From Natrinema limicola JCM 13563 (GTDB taxonomy: Archaea; Halobacteriota; Halobacteria; Halobacteriales; Natrialbaceae), in NCBI RefSeq assembly GCF_000337475.1, contig NZ_AOIT01000034.1:38556-102555 (forward strand): DNA of 64,000 nt. Direction: 5' to 3'. Each line of letters begins with the position of its first letter. Within the stretch, counting starts at the first letter, position 1. This document shows positions 43,318 through 52,349 of this stretch, piece after piece. Both the position numbers and the translations under genes were made by a program. Below the pieces are notes generated by a model. The model made no database searches and was not told where the DNA came from. It saw only the letters and a program-made list of their open reading frames with translations.

Positions 43318-44910
43318 TCACTCCATATAGCCGAGCCCTTTCAGCCGGTCCTCGACATCGTCGAAGTCCTCGTCGACGTCGCCACCGGCATCGACCTGGG
43401 CGACTGCTGCGCGCTCGACTTTCGTCGTCGCAGGGGACGTCTCCGCGGCAAATGCGTCGAACAACACTCTGCCGTCGGCGTTTTTCGGCACCGGTTCGCC
43501 GATCCCGTGGAGCAGGGTCGGTGCGATATCGACCACGCGTGCCCCGCGAAGCGTCGCGCCGGCGTCGATCGACGGCCCACGACACAACACGATCCCCTCA
43601 CTGCGGTGGCTCGCATCGTAGACCCCGGTGTCGCCGAGGACCTCGTCGGAGACCGTACTGCGTGACTCGTAGGTTTCTCTCCCACAGACGACCAGGTCGG
43701 GGGCATCCTCGTCGGTCGGGAACAGCTCGTCGCCGTCGAAGACCTCGAGCAACGGCGTGCCCTCGGCGTCGGTCGCTGACTCCAGGGCAGCTTTAATATC
43801 TTCTTTCACCCGTGGGACTTCGCTCGGCGAGACGATGCCGCCCTCGAAGCGGTCGCTGTCGTTGATATAGCAGTTCCCGGTGTCGTGGACGAACGCGACG
43901 GTGCGGTCGAAGTCGACGTCGTAGAGGGCGTGATCGCCGGGGATCTGTGCGGCCACCGAGTCGACCAGCTGCCGGGGCAGCGACTCGACGAGCGTCTTTT
44001 CGGTGATCCCGACGCGACTGAGCGCGCTGGTGATCGCGTCCCGGGAGATCCCGAGGCTCGCGAGTGCGCCGCGGGTCCCGTCGTCTTCGCGGCGAAACAG
44101 ATAGCCCGCGTCCTCGAGAATGCGGTTGACGTAGACGAGCTGATCAATCGGACCGAAACCGTGATCGGAGACGACGTAGAGGTCGGCGTCGTGGTCGTCG
44201 GTGTACGCCATGACTTCGCCGAGGATTTCGTCGAGTTGCTTGTAGTGTTCTAACAGCCGGTCCATGTCCCAGATGAGGTGCTGGAACCGGTCGGGGGCGG
44301 TGTAGACGAAGAAAAACAGCTGCCAGTCGTCGCCGGCCCGCTCCATCTGAAGACGCATCAGGTCGCGGCGTTTCGCGAGCATGTCGTCGACGGCGACTTC
44401 GAAGTCGTCTAACCGATCGCCGTATTTGTGGTAGTCGAGGCTGATCTCGTAGTCCGGAATTCGGGATTCGATCTCGTCTTGCAGATCCGATGGCCGCGTG
44501 AACTCCCGATCCGTCGAGGGGGTCATCATGCCCGTGACCATGGTGCCGTCGATCTCGCGGGCCGGATACGTCATCGGGACGTTCCCGACGTGGGACGGCC
44601 CGAGCAGATCCCACAGCGCCGGCTGTGCGAGATCGTGGCTCGTGTACATCTCGTGGCTGTATTCCGACGAGAGGTTTTGAAAGCCGTAGATGCCGTGTTT
44701 GTCCGGCCAGACCCCCGTTGCGATCGACGGCCACGCGAGTGGCGTCGTCGGCGGACGAGTGCTCTCGAGCGTGCCCGATGCGCCCTCCTCGCGCATCCGG
44801 GCGACGTTCGGGAGTTTACCCTCGTCGCTCCATTGCTCGATGAGTCTCCACGGCACGCCGTCGAGTCCGAGCACGAACGCTCGCTCGGAGGGGGCTGTAG
44901 ATCCGCTCAT
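43318..44910 (-). CDS. Alkaline-phosphatase-superfamily phosphodiesterase/phosphotransferase
   Basis: A 530-residue protein from ATG 44910; the frame opens at 45024 but that part precedes the homology. Landmarks are FVLGLDGVPW (D17), PPTTPLAWPSIATG (T56 at the nucleophile position), a HDADLYVVSDHGFGPID metal site near 248 and C-terminal LKGLGYME. It diverges most from the other four AP-type enzymes and resembles predicted nucleotide pyrophosphatases. An exact ATAACAAAG box (44975-44967) is 57 nt upstream, so a leader of about 30 nt is expected. It is divergent from the deacetylase gene at 45226. Confidence 0.87.
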   Translation of the reverse strand: MSGSTAPSERAFVLGLDGVPWRLIEQWSDEGKLPNVARMREEGASGTLESTRPPTTPLAWPSIATGVWPDKHGIYGFQNLSSEYSHEMYTSHDLAQPALWDLLGPSHVGNVPMTYPAREIDGTMVTGMMTPSTDREFTRPSDLQDEIESRIPDYEISLDYHKYGDRLDDFEVAVDDMLAKRRDLMRLQMERAGDDWQLFFFVYTAPDRFQHLIWDMDRLLEHYKQLDEILGEVMAYTDDHDADLYVVSDHGFGPIDQLVYVNRILEDAGYLFRREDDGTRGALASLGISRDAITSALSRVGITEKTLVESLPRQLVDSVAAQIPGDHALYDVDFDRTVAFVHDTGNCYINDSDRFEGGIVSPSEVPRVKEDIKAALESATDAEGTPLLEVFDGDELFPTDEDAPDLVVCGRETYESRSTVSDEVLGDTGVYDASHRSEGIVLCRGPSIDAGATLRGARVVDIAPTLLHGIGEPVPKNADGRVLFDAFAAETSPATTKVERAAVAQVDAGGDVDEDFDDVEDRLKGLGYME

Positions 44911-44966
44911 GATTACAGTATGAGACGTCGAAGACGCCTGCTGTCCTGTGGGTTGACCGAGATCCG

Positions 44967-44975
44967 CTTTGTTAT
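44967..44975 (-). promoter_or_regulatory. ATAACAAAG box of the AP-superfamily gene
   Basis: Exact ATAACAAAG on the minus strand, 57 nt from ATG 44910. It has no mini-ORF at the 25-nt position. Confidence 0.5.
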
Positions 44976-45150
44976 GGAGATGATTCAGCACTCCGAGCGA
45001 CTGACGTGTCTCTGTTCTCGGCACTCTGGGTGACTGACGTGTCCCTGTTCGGTAGCATTACTACCCACTTCACGGGCTGCTCGAGTCGGTGTGTGTATGG
45101 TATCTGCATGCACCGTGTATGGGTCGCCGGCCGGCTGGCAAAAGACGGGC

Positions 45151-45159
45151 ATAACAAAG
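45151..45159 (+). promoter_or_regulatory. ATAACAAAG box before a mini-ORF
   Basis: Exact ATAACAAAG, 26 nt before ATG 45185. Confidence 0.55.
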
Positions 45160-45184
45160 CCTCCTACTGGAGACGGACCCGGAT

Positions 45185-45226
45185 ATGGCACCGGTTCAAA
45201 TCGGGTGGTTGCTGTGGGAAGCGTAG
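45185..45226 (+). CDS. Putative leaderless mini-ORF (13 codons) coupled to the deacetylase gene
   Basis: The peptide would be MAPVQIGWLLWEA. ATG 45185 is 26 nt after an exact ATAACAAAG box and out of frame with the deacetylase. Its TAG shares a base with GTG 45226 (TAGTG), the first codon before LSLDAELGWGFHD. A real frameshift in the deacetylase N-terminus is the main alternative. Confidence 0.45.
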   Translation: MAPVQIGWLLWEA

Positions 45227-46152
45227 TGCTCTCTCTCGATGCAGAACTCGGCTGGGGCTTTCACGATCTCCCGAATCCGCCAGCGAAGCGGGTTGCTGCC
45301 GGCCGTCGAGGCTGGTCAGCCATGGTCGACTTGCTCGAGGAGTATCGGATTCCGGCAACGTGGGCAATCGTCGGCCATCTCATGCTCGAGTCCTGCGATG
45401 GGCGACACGCCGATCATCCAGCCCCCGACGGCTGGTTCGAGCGGGAACGAACCGACTGGCAGGATCGAGAAGAGATCCGCTTTGGCCCCGATCTCGTCCG
45501 GGACGTCCTCGAGTCGGACGTCGACCACGAGTTCGCCAGCCACTCCTTCTCACATGTCCTCTTTGGACGCCCCGAGACGGATCGGGAACTCGCGGTTGCC
45601 GAACTCGAGCGCAGCCTCGAGATCGCGTCCGACTGGAATCAGTCGGTCGACTCGTTCATCTATCCGCGCAACGAGGTGGGGCATCGAGACGTGCTCGCTG
45701 AACAGGGGATACAGGCCTATCGAAGCCGGTCACCGACCCGGTACGGTATCCGGTGTATCTTCGACCTGACGGTGCTTAACAAATCGTTGCTCGTGACGCC
45801 GACGATCGATGAATACGGGCTCGTTGACATTCCTGCCTCGCTGTTTCTCTTCGGATTCGAGGGCTCTGCACGGACGGTTGCCGAATCGGTCTGGGACGAT
45901 CCGATGGTGGCGCTCGCTCGCTACGGCATCGACCAGGCGACCGAACGTGACGGAATCTTCCACATGTGGCTCCATCCCAACAACCTGACACACGAGCGTG
46001 ATGACCGTCGCATGCGGGCGATCCTGTCCTATCTCGCACAGCGTCGTGCCGAGACCGACCTCACCGTCGAGACGATGGCCGATGTCGCCAACCGCGTGAC
46101 CGGCGGGATCACTGCTGAAGCCGACGCCCGACCGACGGTGACCCGGAGCTGA
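45226..46152 (+). CDS. Polysaccharide deacetylase family protein
   Basis: A 308-residue protein if started at GTG 45226. The metal Asp is in LSLDAELGWGFHD at the very N-terminus, the His motif in FASHSFSHVLFG near residue 105, and HMWLHPNNLTHE near 245 is the late catalytic region. Upstream in-frame starts (GTG 45205, 45214, ATG 45091) are possible, but the extension has no family likeness. The box at 45151 points to transcription starting near 45185. It probably deacetylates a sugar of the surface glycan. Confidence 0.82.
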   Translation: MLSLDAELGWGFHDLPNPPAKRVAAGRRGWSAMVDLLEEYRIPATWAIVGHLMLESCDGRHADHPAPDGWFERERTDWQDREEIRFGPDLVRDVLESDVDHEFASHSFSHVLFGRPETDRELAVAELERSLEIASDWNQSVDSFIYPRNEVGHRDVLAEQGIQAYRSRSPTRYGIRCIFDLTVLNKSLLVTPTIDEYGLVDIPASLFLFGFEGSARTVAESVWDDPMVALARYGIDQATERDGIFHMWLHPNNLTHERDDRRMRAILSYLAQRRAETDLTVETMADVANRVTGGITAEADARPTVTRS

Positions 46153-46297
46153 CGCGGGTCGTTCGTTCTCAGACGATCGGATTGCGGCCCGTACAGACTC
46201 AACCGCGAGGTGCGTCTGATCGACCGCGAACACGTGTTGTCTGGCACTTTCGGTGAATGATCCCACTACACGAGTGCCACAAGCAGATACGACGACG

Positions 46298-46306
46298 ATA
46301 ACAAAG
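46298..46306 (+). promoter_or_regulatory. ATAACAAAG box of the Gfo/Idh operon
   Basis: Exact ATAACAAAG, 27 nt before ATG 46333, supporting that start over GTG 46321. Confidence 0.6.
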
Positions 46307-46332
46307 CCCGCTGCCGCCCCGTGTGCGAGCAG

Positions 46333-47445
46333 ATGGCACCAACGCTTCTGAATCGATTGACGGACTCGAGCGCACTGTCGCTTGGCATCCTCGGCGTCGG
46401 GAACATCGGGCTGGTACACCTGAAATCGGCAGCTGCAATGCCGGGCGTCGAGGTCGTCGCGGCCGCCGACGCCGTCGCCGAGAACCGCGATCGAGCCGAA
46501 CGCGCTGGCGTTTCGCGCACGTACGATGACTACACGACGCTGCTGGCCTCGGAGGAACTGGACGCGGCAGTCGTCGCTCTTCCGCCGTTTCTCCACGCCG
46601 ATGCCGTCGAACAGGCCGCCGATACCGGCGTCGACGTCTTCGTCGAGAAACCGCTGGCACGCTCGACCGAGGAAGCCGACGACATGCTCGCGACCGCCCG
46701 CGAGGCTGGAATCGCCGTCGGCGTCGATCACACGCTGCGCTACCAGCCGGATATGGCCGGTGTCAAAACCGCCTACGACGAGGGTCGGGTCGGCCACGTT
46801 CCCTACGCCTCGATCACCCGGCTCAACGACGGCCCGCTCGGCCGACCGCCGGCAGAGCACGCACCGCCGTCGTGGCCGCTCGACCGGGAGGCAGCCGGCG
46901 GCGGCTCCTTACTCGAGCTCGGTGTCCACTGTTTCGACGTTCTCGAGTGGCTGTTCGGCGAGCTCGAAGTTCGAGATGCGTCGATGGGACGAACGCTCGA
47001 GGTCGACGTCGAGGACGCCGCGACCGTCCTCATGGATGCGCCGGAAACGGGAACGACGGTCACGCTGCACTGTGGCTCCTACCAGTGGGAGCAGTTGCCG
47101 GAGGTCAATACCCGGCTGCGCCTCGAGGGCATCACCGGCACGATCAGCAATCAGGATCACCTGCCCGAGAACTTCTACGCCAGTGCAGCCAAATCCGCCC
47201 TGTCGAACGTTGCGAGCCGATTCACGCGCGACGAGCCGGACGTCTTCGGGCCGACGTTCTACCTGCAAGCACACTATGACGCGCTGGCGGACTTCTGTAA
47301 TGCGATTCGCAATGACGAGGAGCCCCCCGTCGACGGGGCCGACGGCCGGCGGACGCTCGCACTCGCCGAGCAAGCCTACGAACTGGCCGCACAGAAGCGC
47401 GACGCCGACGCTGACGCGCTCGAGACGCCGGAGGTGACCCTATGA
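46333..47445 (+). CDS. Gfo/Idh/MocA-family oxidoreductase
   Basis: A 370-residue NAD(P)-dependent sugar oxidoreductase. The Rossmann start is LGILGVGNIGLVHLKSAAAMPGVEVVAAAD, followed by the typical VFVEKPLARS near residue 100 and DHTLRYQP near 135. The substrate is unknown, probably a nucleotide sugar or a related alcohol. It leads a three-gene operon: its stop overlaps the DUF362 start (ATGA), and that gene overlaps the epimerase gene likewise. The ATG is placed by the ATAACAAAG box 27 nt upstream. Confidence 0.88.
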   Translation: MAPTLLNRLTDSSALSLGILGVGNIGLVHLKSAAAMPGVEVVAAADAVAENRDRAERAGVSRTYDDYTTLLASEELDAAVVALPPFLHADAVEQAADTGVDVFVEKPLARSTEEADDMLATAREAGIAVGVDHTLRYQPDMAGVKTAYDEGRVGHVPYASITRLNDGPLGRPPAEHAPPSWPLDREAAGGGSLLELGVHCFDVLEWLFGELEVRDASMGRTLEVDVEDAATVLMDAPETGTTVTLHCGSYQWEQLPEVNTRLRLEGITGTISNQDHLPENFYASAAKSALSNVASRFTRDEPDVFGPTFYLQAHYDALADFCNAIRNDEEPPVDGADGRRTLALAEQAYELAAQKRDADADALETPEVTL

Positions 47446-48368
47446 GCGCGGCCTCGGTTCGTGCGGTCGCCGTCGACGCGGCCCGCCGCGGCGGCTGGAT
47501 TCCTGACATTGATGCCCGGCTGACTCACCTCGAGTCGCCCGTACGAGACGTTCTTGCCCCCTCGCTCGAGGCACTCGCCGACGCCGATCGGATCACGCTC
47601 GTCCCCGACGCCCATTACCCGTTTCACCCTTCCTCGGGGATGGTCACTGACCCGGCCGTGATCGGCTCGATAGTGGCCCATCTCGAGCGCGAGACGGACG
47701 CGGAGATCGTCGTTGCGGGCGCGAGCGACGAGCGGATCTCGTTCGACCGGACGGCGGACTATCTCGGCTACACGAGTCTGCTCGAGCGATTCGACGCGAC
47801 GGTTGTCGATCTAGCGGACGAACCACGACTCGACGAGGTCTGCTCGGTTGATGGGACACCGGTCGCGCTCTCGGTTCCCGAGCGACTCGTCGAGAGTACC
47901 GTCGTGGTCGTCCCGTCGCTTCGACCGACTGCAGCAGGGCCGGTCGCCGGTGCGATGCGAACGCTCGCCGCGTCGATCGACTGCGACGCGAAGCCGGCTC
48001 GCGTTCCCGTCGCAACGAGACCCATCGTCGACCCTGCGGTCGCCATCGTCGACGCGACGACCGCATACGGTGGCGAGCCGGTCGCGGCGAACGTCCTGTT
48101 TGCGGGCACGCCGTCGGCCGTCGACGCCGTTGCGAGCTCCTTGCTCGGGCGCTCGCTCGAGGCCGACGACGCGCTGAAGACGGTCCGCGAGGACGAGGAG
48201 CCGGTGTCAGTCGAAGGTGATGTCGACTTCGATCGGCTTCGGGCCACGATCCCGGACGGCGAGCTGCCGCCACCGGATTCGCCACATCCAGCCGTCTCGA
48301 CTGCCTACCGCGTCTATGCTGCGGTCGCCGGCGACGCTGTCCCGCCACAGCTCGAGGGTGGTCGATGA
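47442..48368 (+). CDS. DUF362 domain protein
   Basis: A 308-residue protein with VTLVPDAHYPFHPSSGMVTDPAVIGSIVAHL near residue 50 and VVVVPSLRPTAAGPVAGAMRTLA near 155, characteristic of DUF362. Family members are often iron-sulfur proteins, but no Cys cluster is visible here. Activity is unknown. It sits between an oxidoreductase and an epimerase with 4-bp overlaps on both sides, so it likely takes part in the same sugar conversion. Confidence 0.8.
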   Translation: MSAASVRAVAVDAARRGGWIPDIDARLTHLESPVRDVLAPSLEALADADRITLVPDAHYPFHPSSGMVTDPAVIGSIVAHLERETDAEIVVAGASDERISFDRTADYLGYTSLLERFDATVVDLADEPRLDEVCSVDGTPVALSVPERLVESTVVVVPSLRPTAAGPVAGAMRTLAASIDCDAKPARVPVATRPIVDPAVAIVDATTAYGGEPVAANVLFAGTPSAVDAVASSLLGRSLEADDALKTVREDEEPVSVEGDVDFDRLRATIPDGELPPPDSPHPAVSTAYRVYAAVAGDAVPPQLEGGR

Positions 48369-49363
48369 CCGCGATGACCGACGCCCGGACTGCGGCCGAT
48401 GCTCGAACTGCAGCAGTTACGGGCGCGACCGGCTTTCTCGGCTCGCGGCTCTGTGATCGCTTGCTCGCCGAGGGCTGGGCGGTCCGCGGACTCAGTCGAC
48501 CGACCTCGGATCGGGATGGACTCGGGGGGGTCGAGTGGCACGTCGGCGACCTCGCTGACGACGAGACGTTACGTTCGCTCGTCGACGGGGCCGACGTCGT
48601 CTTTCACCTCGCAGGAATCGGGCTCTGGAGTGCCGGTCCCGAGACCGTTTGGGCGGTCAACCGCGATGGCACTGAGCGGGTGCTCGCGGCCTGTCGCGAC
48701 GGCGACGTTGGGCGGGTCGTCTTTACCAGCACCGCCGGGACGCGCCGGCCCCAAGGTGACGGCGACTTCGCCGACGAGACGGACGTGGCCGAGCCGATCG
48801 GGGCCTATCAGGACTCGAAGGCCGCAGCCGAGGAACTGGTCGACCGCTACGCACGGGCGAATGGAGACGCCGTCACGGTCCATCCGACGTCGATCTTCGG
48901 CCCGGACGATCGAGAATTCACGGCCCAACTGCTCGCGATGGGCGTCGAGCCCACGATGCCGGCTCACCTCCCAGGCGGTCTGAGTATCGTTGGCGTCGGG
49001 GATGTCGTCGACGGACTCCTGGCGGCCGCCGAACACGGCACCAGCGGCGAGCACTACATCCTCGGCGGCGAGAACCTCACCTTCGAGCAGGCAGTCGACA
49101 GAATCGCTGACGCGGCCGACGGCTCACCAGCACGGATTCGCGTGCCCGCAACGGCTATCCGCGCCGCCGGTCCCGTTGCCGAACTCGTCGATATCGTCGC
49201 CGACCGCCGTGTGTTCCCCTTCGATCGCGAGATGGCCGACCTCGCGACCCAGCGGCTGTTTTACACCTCGAGAAAGGCACACGACGAATTGGGATACGAG
49301 TATCGGCCGCTCGAAGCCCACGTGCCTGACGCGATGGAGTGGTATCGGGCGGACGTGCGGTAG
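48365..49363 (+). CDS. NAD-dependent epimerase/dehydratase (extended SDR)
   Basis: A 332-residue protein. The NAD motif is AVTGATGFLGSRLCDRLL near residue 20, the catalytic Tyr/Lys pair is in YQDSKAAAEEL near residue 145, with Ser/Thr in FTSTAGTRRP near 120. It would act on a nucleotide-sugar or related carbonyl. ATG 48365 overlaps the DUF362 stop; ATG 48374 is an alternative. It is the last gene of the operon. Confidence 0.88.
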   Translation: MTAMTDARTAADARTAAVTGATGFLGSRLCDRLLAEGWAVRGLSRPTSDRDGLGGVEWHVGDLADDETLRSLVDGADVVFHLAGIGLWSAGPETVWAVNRDGTERVLAACRDGDVGRVVFTSTAGTRRPQGDGDFADETDVAEPIGAYQDSKAAAEELVDRYARANGDAVTVHPTSIFGPDDREFTAQLLAMGVEPTMPAHLPGGLSIVGVGDVVDGLLAAAEHGTSGEHYILGGENLTFEQAVDRIADAADGSPARIRVPATAIRAAGPVAELVDIVADRRVFPFDREMADLATQRLFYTSRKAHDELGYEYRPLEAHVPDAMEWYRADVR

Positions 49364-49419
49364 CTGTTGAATCCTTCGTTGGTCACACTGTTGTCCCGGT
49401 TCGATGGATGTCCGGAGAA

Positions 49420-49812
49420 CTATCGAGCAGTGCCGCGAAGTCGCTCGGGGACAACTGTCCGCTCAACGAGTACCGCGACTGCGAAACCGATGATACTGCC
49501 GAGTACGGCTACGTCAAGGAAGAAGAGAACCCGACCAACAATGAGTCCAACCCCGAGAACGAGCGGGACACAGAACAGGGCGACCCCAGCCGCAACGTAA
49601 CTGAGGCGTTCACGCCGTTCGTCGGGAATTCGATCACGGATCGCCCATGTGATCGGGCCAAAAACGATTGCAGTCCCGATGGCGAATCCCGTAACCCAGC
49701 CCAACGAACGCGGCTCGTACTCGAGGACGCGCGCGGTCGTGACAAGCGCGATGACGCCCAGTGAGACAACTAGTACCCGTTGACGCCATTGTCGTGAATT
49801 TCGGAGGGCCAC
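49420..49812 (-). CDS. Small polytopic membrane protein
   Basis: A 130-residue protein with four hydrophobic segments (VLVVSLGVIALVTTA, WVTGFAIGTAIVFGPITWAI, YVAAGVALFCVPLVLGVGLIVG, FLDVAVLGSIIGFAVAVLV). It starts at GTG 49812, 24 nt after a TTATTTGGC box. The family is not recognised. It is convergent with the epimerase operon. Confidence 0.65.
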   Translation of the reverse strand: MALRNSRQWRQRVLVVSLGVIALVTTARVLEYEPRSLGWVTGFAIGTAIVFGPITWAIRDRIPDERRERLSYVAAGVALFCVPLVLGVGLIVGRVLFFLDVAVLGSIIGFAVAVLVERTVVPERLRGTAR

Positions 49813-49918
49813 ATCTCGATGTCGTTATCCCCCGCCAAATAATTTCAGCACGGTGATCGTTTCGTGATGGTCCGGCGGCAGTCGTGCAGTTCACGTACAC
49901 TCTAGGCCGACTCGAGAC

Positions 49919-50905
49919 TCACTCGAGCCAGGCCTCTCCCTGCACGCGCCGTATCCCGCTTTCGGCCCCGGTCTCGACTGCCTGTCCCGTGGCCGCCTCG
50001 TAGACCGCGAGCATTCGATCCGCCGTCCGGTCGATGCTCACCTCGCGGGCGGCTTCGCGACCGTTTGAGCGCTCGCCGCGCTCGAGAACGTCGATGAGCC
50101 CACGAACCAACTCCTCGTCGCTCGAGGCCACGTGGGAAGGCTCGACGCCGGCGAGTCGCTCTTGGACATCGCCGACATCGGTGGCGACGACGGGGCAGTT
50201 ACAGGCCAGCGCCTCTTTCACTGAGTTAGGCGACCCCTCGCTATCGGAGGTCAACAGCAACGCGTCGGCAGCGTTCATATAGTCCGCGACGGCGTCGTGG
50301 GCGACGCCGTGGACGGTTCGGAGCCGCACCGGTCGCTCGAGGAGGTTATCGACGACCGTCACGATGCGCTCGGCTCGCGGGTGATTTTTCACCTCGCGAG
50401 CTGGCGGGTAGGGAAAGAGGACGTCGGCGGCGTCGCTGTCGTCCCAGCCGACCCGGCGTTTGGCCTGCGCCTGCGGTTCGGGCCGAAATCGCTCGAGGTC
50501 GACGCCGTCGGGGATCACCCGGCAGTCGACACCGATCGCGTCGTCCATTTCCTCGGACATGACGACGACCTCGTCGCAAAACCGCGCGGACAGTCGGCTG
50601 ATCGGGGCCACGGGGCCGTGGATGTCTGACCCCCACAGCGAGAGGACGACGGGTATCCGAAGTTGGGCGAGCGCCAGCGGCCCTGTCAGCCCGTAGTGGG
50701 CGTGGATCAGATCGTAGCCGGTTCTCGCCTCTTGGATCACCCGCGGGACGGTCCGGAGGTAATCCATCGGACTCCGGTCGATGTCGGCAGCGACTTCGCC
50801 GGCCACCGACAGCGTCGAAAACGAGACGCCTCGCTCCTCGAGTGCGGCCTGCTGTTGGGTCATAAACGGCGCGTCCGCGTACGTGGTGAGGGTGAGGACG
50901 TCCAT
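49919..50905 (-). CDS. GT4-family glycosyltransferase (GT-B fold)
   Basis: A 328-residue protein. The N-terminal MDVLTLTTYADAPFMTQQQAALEERG and HAHYGLTGPLALAQ, and the C-terminal TSDSEGSPNSVKEALACNCPVVATDVG, match the GT4 family. The donor is unknown. An ATAACAAAA box lies 32 nt before ATG 50905. It is divergent from the DUF354 gene at 51133, with two back-to-back promoters. Confidence 0.87.
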   Translation of the reverse strand: MDVLTLTTYADAPFMTQQQAALEERGVSFSTLSVAGEVAADIDRSPMDYLRTVPRVIQEARTGYDLIHAHYGLTGPLALAQLRIPVVLSLWGSDIHGPVAPISRLSARFCDEVVVMSEEMDDAIGVDCRVIPDGVDLERFRPEPQAQAKRRVGWDDSDAADVLFPYPPAREVKNHPRAERIVTVVDNLLERPVRLRTVHGVAHDAVADYMNAADALLLTSDSEGSPNSVKEALACNCPVVATDVGDVQERLAGVEPSHVASSDEELVRGLIDVLERGERSNGREAAREVSIDRTADRMLAVYEAATGQAVETGAESGIRRVQGEAWLE

Positions 50906-50936
50906 ATCGAGTGTCGGGCGAAACGGCCCGACTGCG

Positions 50937-50945
50937 TTTTGTTAT
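50937..50945 (-). promoter_or_regulatory. ATAACAAAG-like box of the GT4 gene
   Basis: The minus strand reads ATAACAAAA, 32 nt from ATG 50905. Confidence 0.5.
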
Positions 50946-51098
50946 CCAGGGTACAGAGACCCTGACGCGCCGGTCAAGCCGCGAATACGCGCGGGTCCCG
51001 ATGGGCGGCACAATCGGCGTTGACGGTTTTTCTCACGTACACCGACCCGTTGGATTCGCCGACGAGTGCGCTCGAGTGTCCCATCCTGTAGCGATCCG

Positions 51099-51107
51099 AT
51101 TACAAAG
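51099..51107 (+). promoter_or_regulatory. ATAACAAAG-like box of the DUF354 gene
   Basis: ATTACAAAG, 26 nt before ATG 51133; this fixes the start well inside a longer open frame. Confidence 0.55.
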
Positions 51108-51132
51108 AGTCGAGGACAGGTACTCGAGCGCG

Positions 51133-52233
51133 ATGCGGATCCTCGTCTTTGCGAACACGCCCGCCCACGTTCACCTGTATCGACACGCCGTCGACCGCCT
51201 CGAGCGAGCGGGCCACGACGTGCTCGTCCTCACCAGAGAGTACGCCTGTACGACCGACCTACTCGAGTACTTCGAGCTGCCCTACCGGGTGTACGGGGAC
51301 CACCGAACGGAGGGCTACTCGAAGCTCGGATTCGCCCGCGAAGTTGGCGGGCAGTTCCTGACGATCGGTATCGACGCGCTCCGGTTCGATCCCGATGTCG
51401 TCTTCGGCCGGGGGCCCTACGCGGCCTACGCCGGCACGCTCTCACGGACGCCGATCGTGCTCGTCCTCGACGACGAACCAGGTGATTTCAACCACACCGT
51501 CTCGCGGCCCTTTGCCGACTGTATCCTCTCACCGCAGGTGACGCGTCGCGATCTCGGCGATGCTCACTATACCTTCGACGGCTTCAAGGAGTGTGCCTAT
51601 CTCCACCCCGATATCTTCGAGCCCACCACCGACGTCCGGACGTATCTCGACGTCGATGCAGACGAGCCGTACGTGCTGGTCCGGTTCAACGCCCTCGATG
51701 CGCTGCACGACGCCGATCTCGAGGGGTTCCGACCCGACCAGCGACGCGACCTGATCGAACGGCTGAGCGAGGTCGCGACGGTCTTCGTCTCCGACGAAGG
51801 CGACGAGTTAGACCTCCGAGCGTTGCCGGCACGGCCCTACGATCTCCATCCCGCATTGATCCACGACGCGATGGCCGAGGCCGAGTTGCTGGTCGCCGAT
51901 ACCGGGACGATGGCCACCGAAGCCGCGCTGCTTGGCACGCCCGCGTTCCGCTATCGCGGGACCGACGACCACGAGTACGGCGAGTTCCGAGAACTCGAGC
52001 GCGCCGGCCTCGTCGAACAGTTCGATACCTACGAGACGGTTCGGGATCGCTCGCTCGAGGTACTCGCCGACGACGATATCGCCGAGCAGTGGGAGCAACG
52101 CCGCCGGGAGTACGTCGGCGACCTCGTGAACCTGACCGACCTCCTCGTCGACGTCGCCGAGTCTCGCGGCACCGTCGAGCGCCTCGACCGATCGACCAAG
52201 CAAGTGCTCCGGCCCCGGTCACGGACGATCTGA
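51133..52233 (+). CDS. DUF354 family protein (GT-B-like)
   Basis: A 366-residue paralog of the 37658-38776 product: MRILVFANTPAHVHLYRHAV, then YACTTDLLEYFELPYRVYG, DGFKECAYLHPDIFEP and DLHPALIHDAMAEAELLVADTGTMATEAALLGTP. The open frame extends to 50911 but ATG 51133 is set by the ATTACAAAG box and by alignment with its paralog. It is GT-B-like with unknown activity, perhaps a glycosyltransferase or 2-epimerase-like enzyme. Confidence 0.85.
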   Translation: MRILVFANTPAHVHLYRHAVDRLERAGHDVLVLTREYACTTDLLEYFELPYRVYGDHRTEGYSKLGFAREVGGQFLTIGIDALRFDPDVVFGRGPYAAYAGTLSRTPIVLVLDDEPGDFNHTVSRPFADCILSPQVTRRDLGDAHYTFDGFKECAYLHPDIFEPTTDVRTYLDVDADEPYVLVRFNALDALHDADLEGFRPDQRRDLIERLSEVATVFVSDEGDELDLRALPARPYDLHPALIHDAMAEAELLVADTGTMATEAALLGTPAFRYRGTDDHEYGEFRELERAGLVEQFDTYETVRDRSLEVLADDDIAEQWEQRRREYVGDLVNLTDLLVDVAESRGTVERLDRSTKQVLRPRSRTI

Positions 52234-52349
52234 CGTCGCTTGCGGGCTGTGATATTGGGCAGTTGAACTGATCTGCGACCCTGACAATGAGCGACCTGTC
52301 ACGAAAAACTTATATCGGTCTCCAGAAAAGAGCCGACTAGTTCCGTTCT

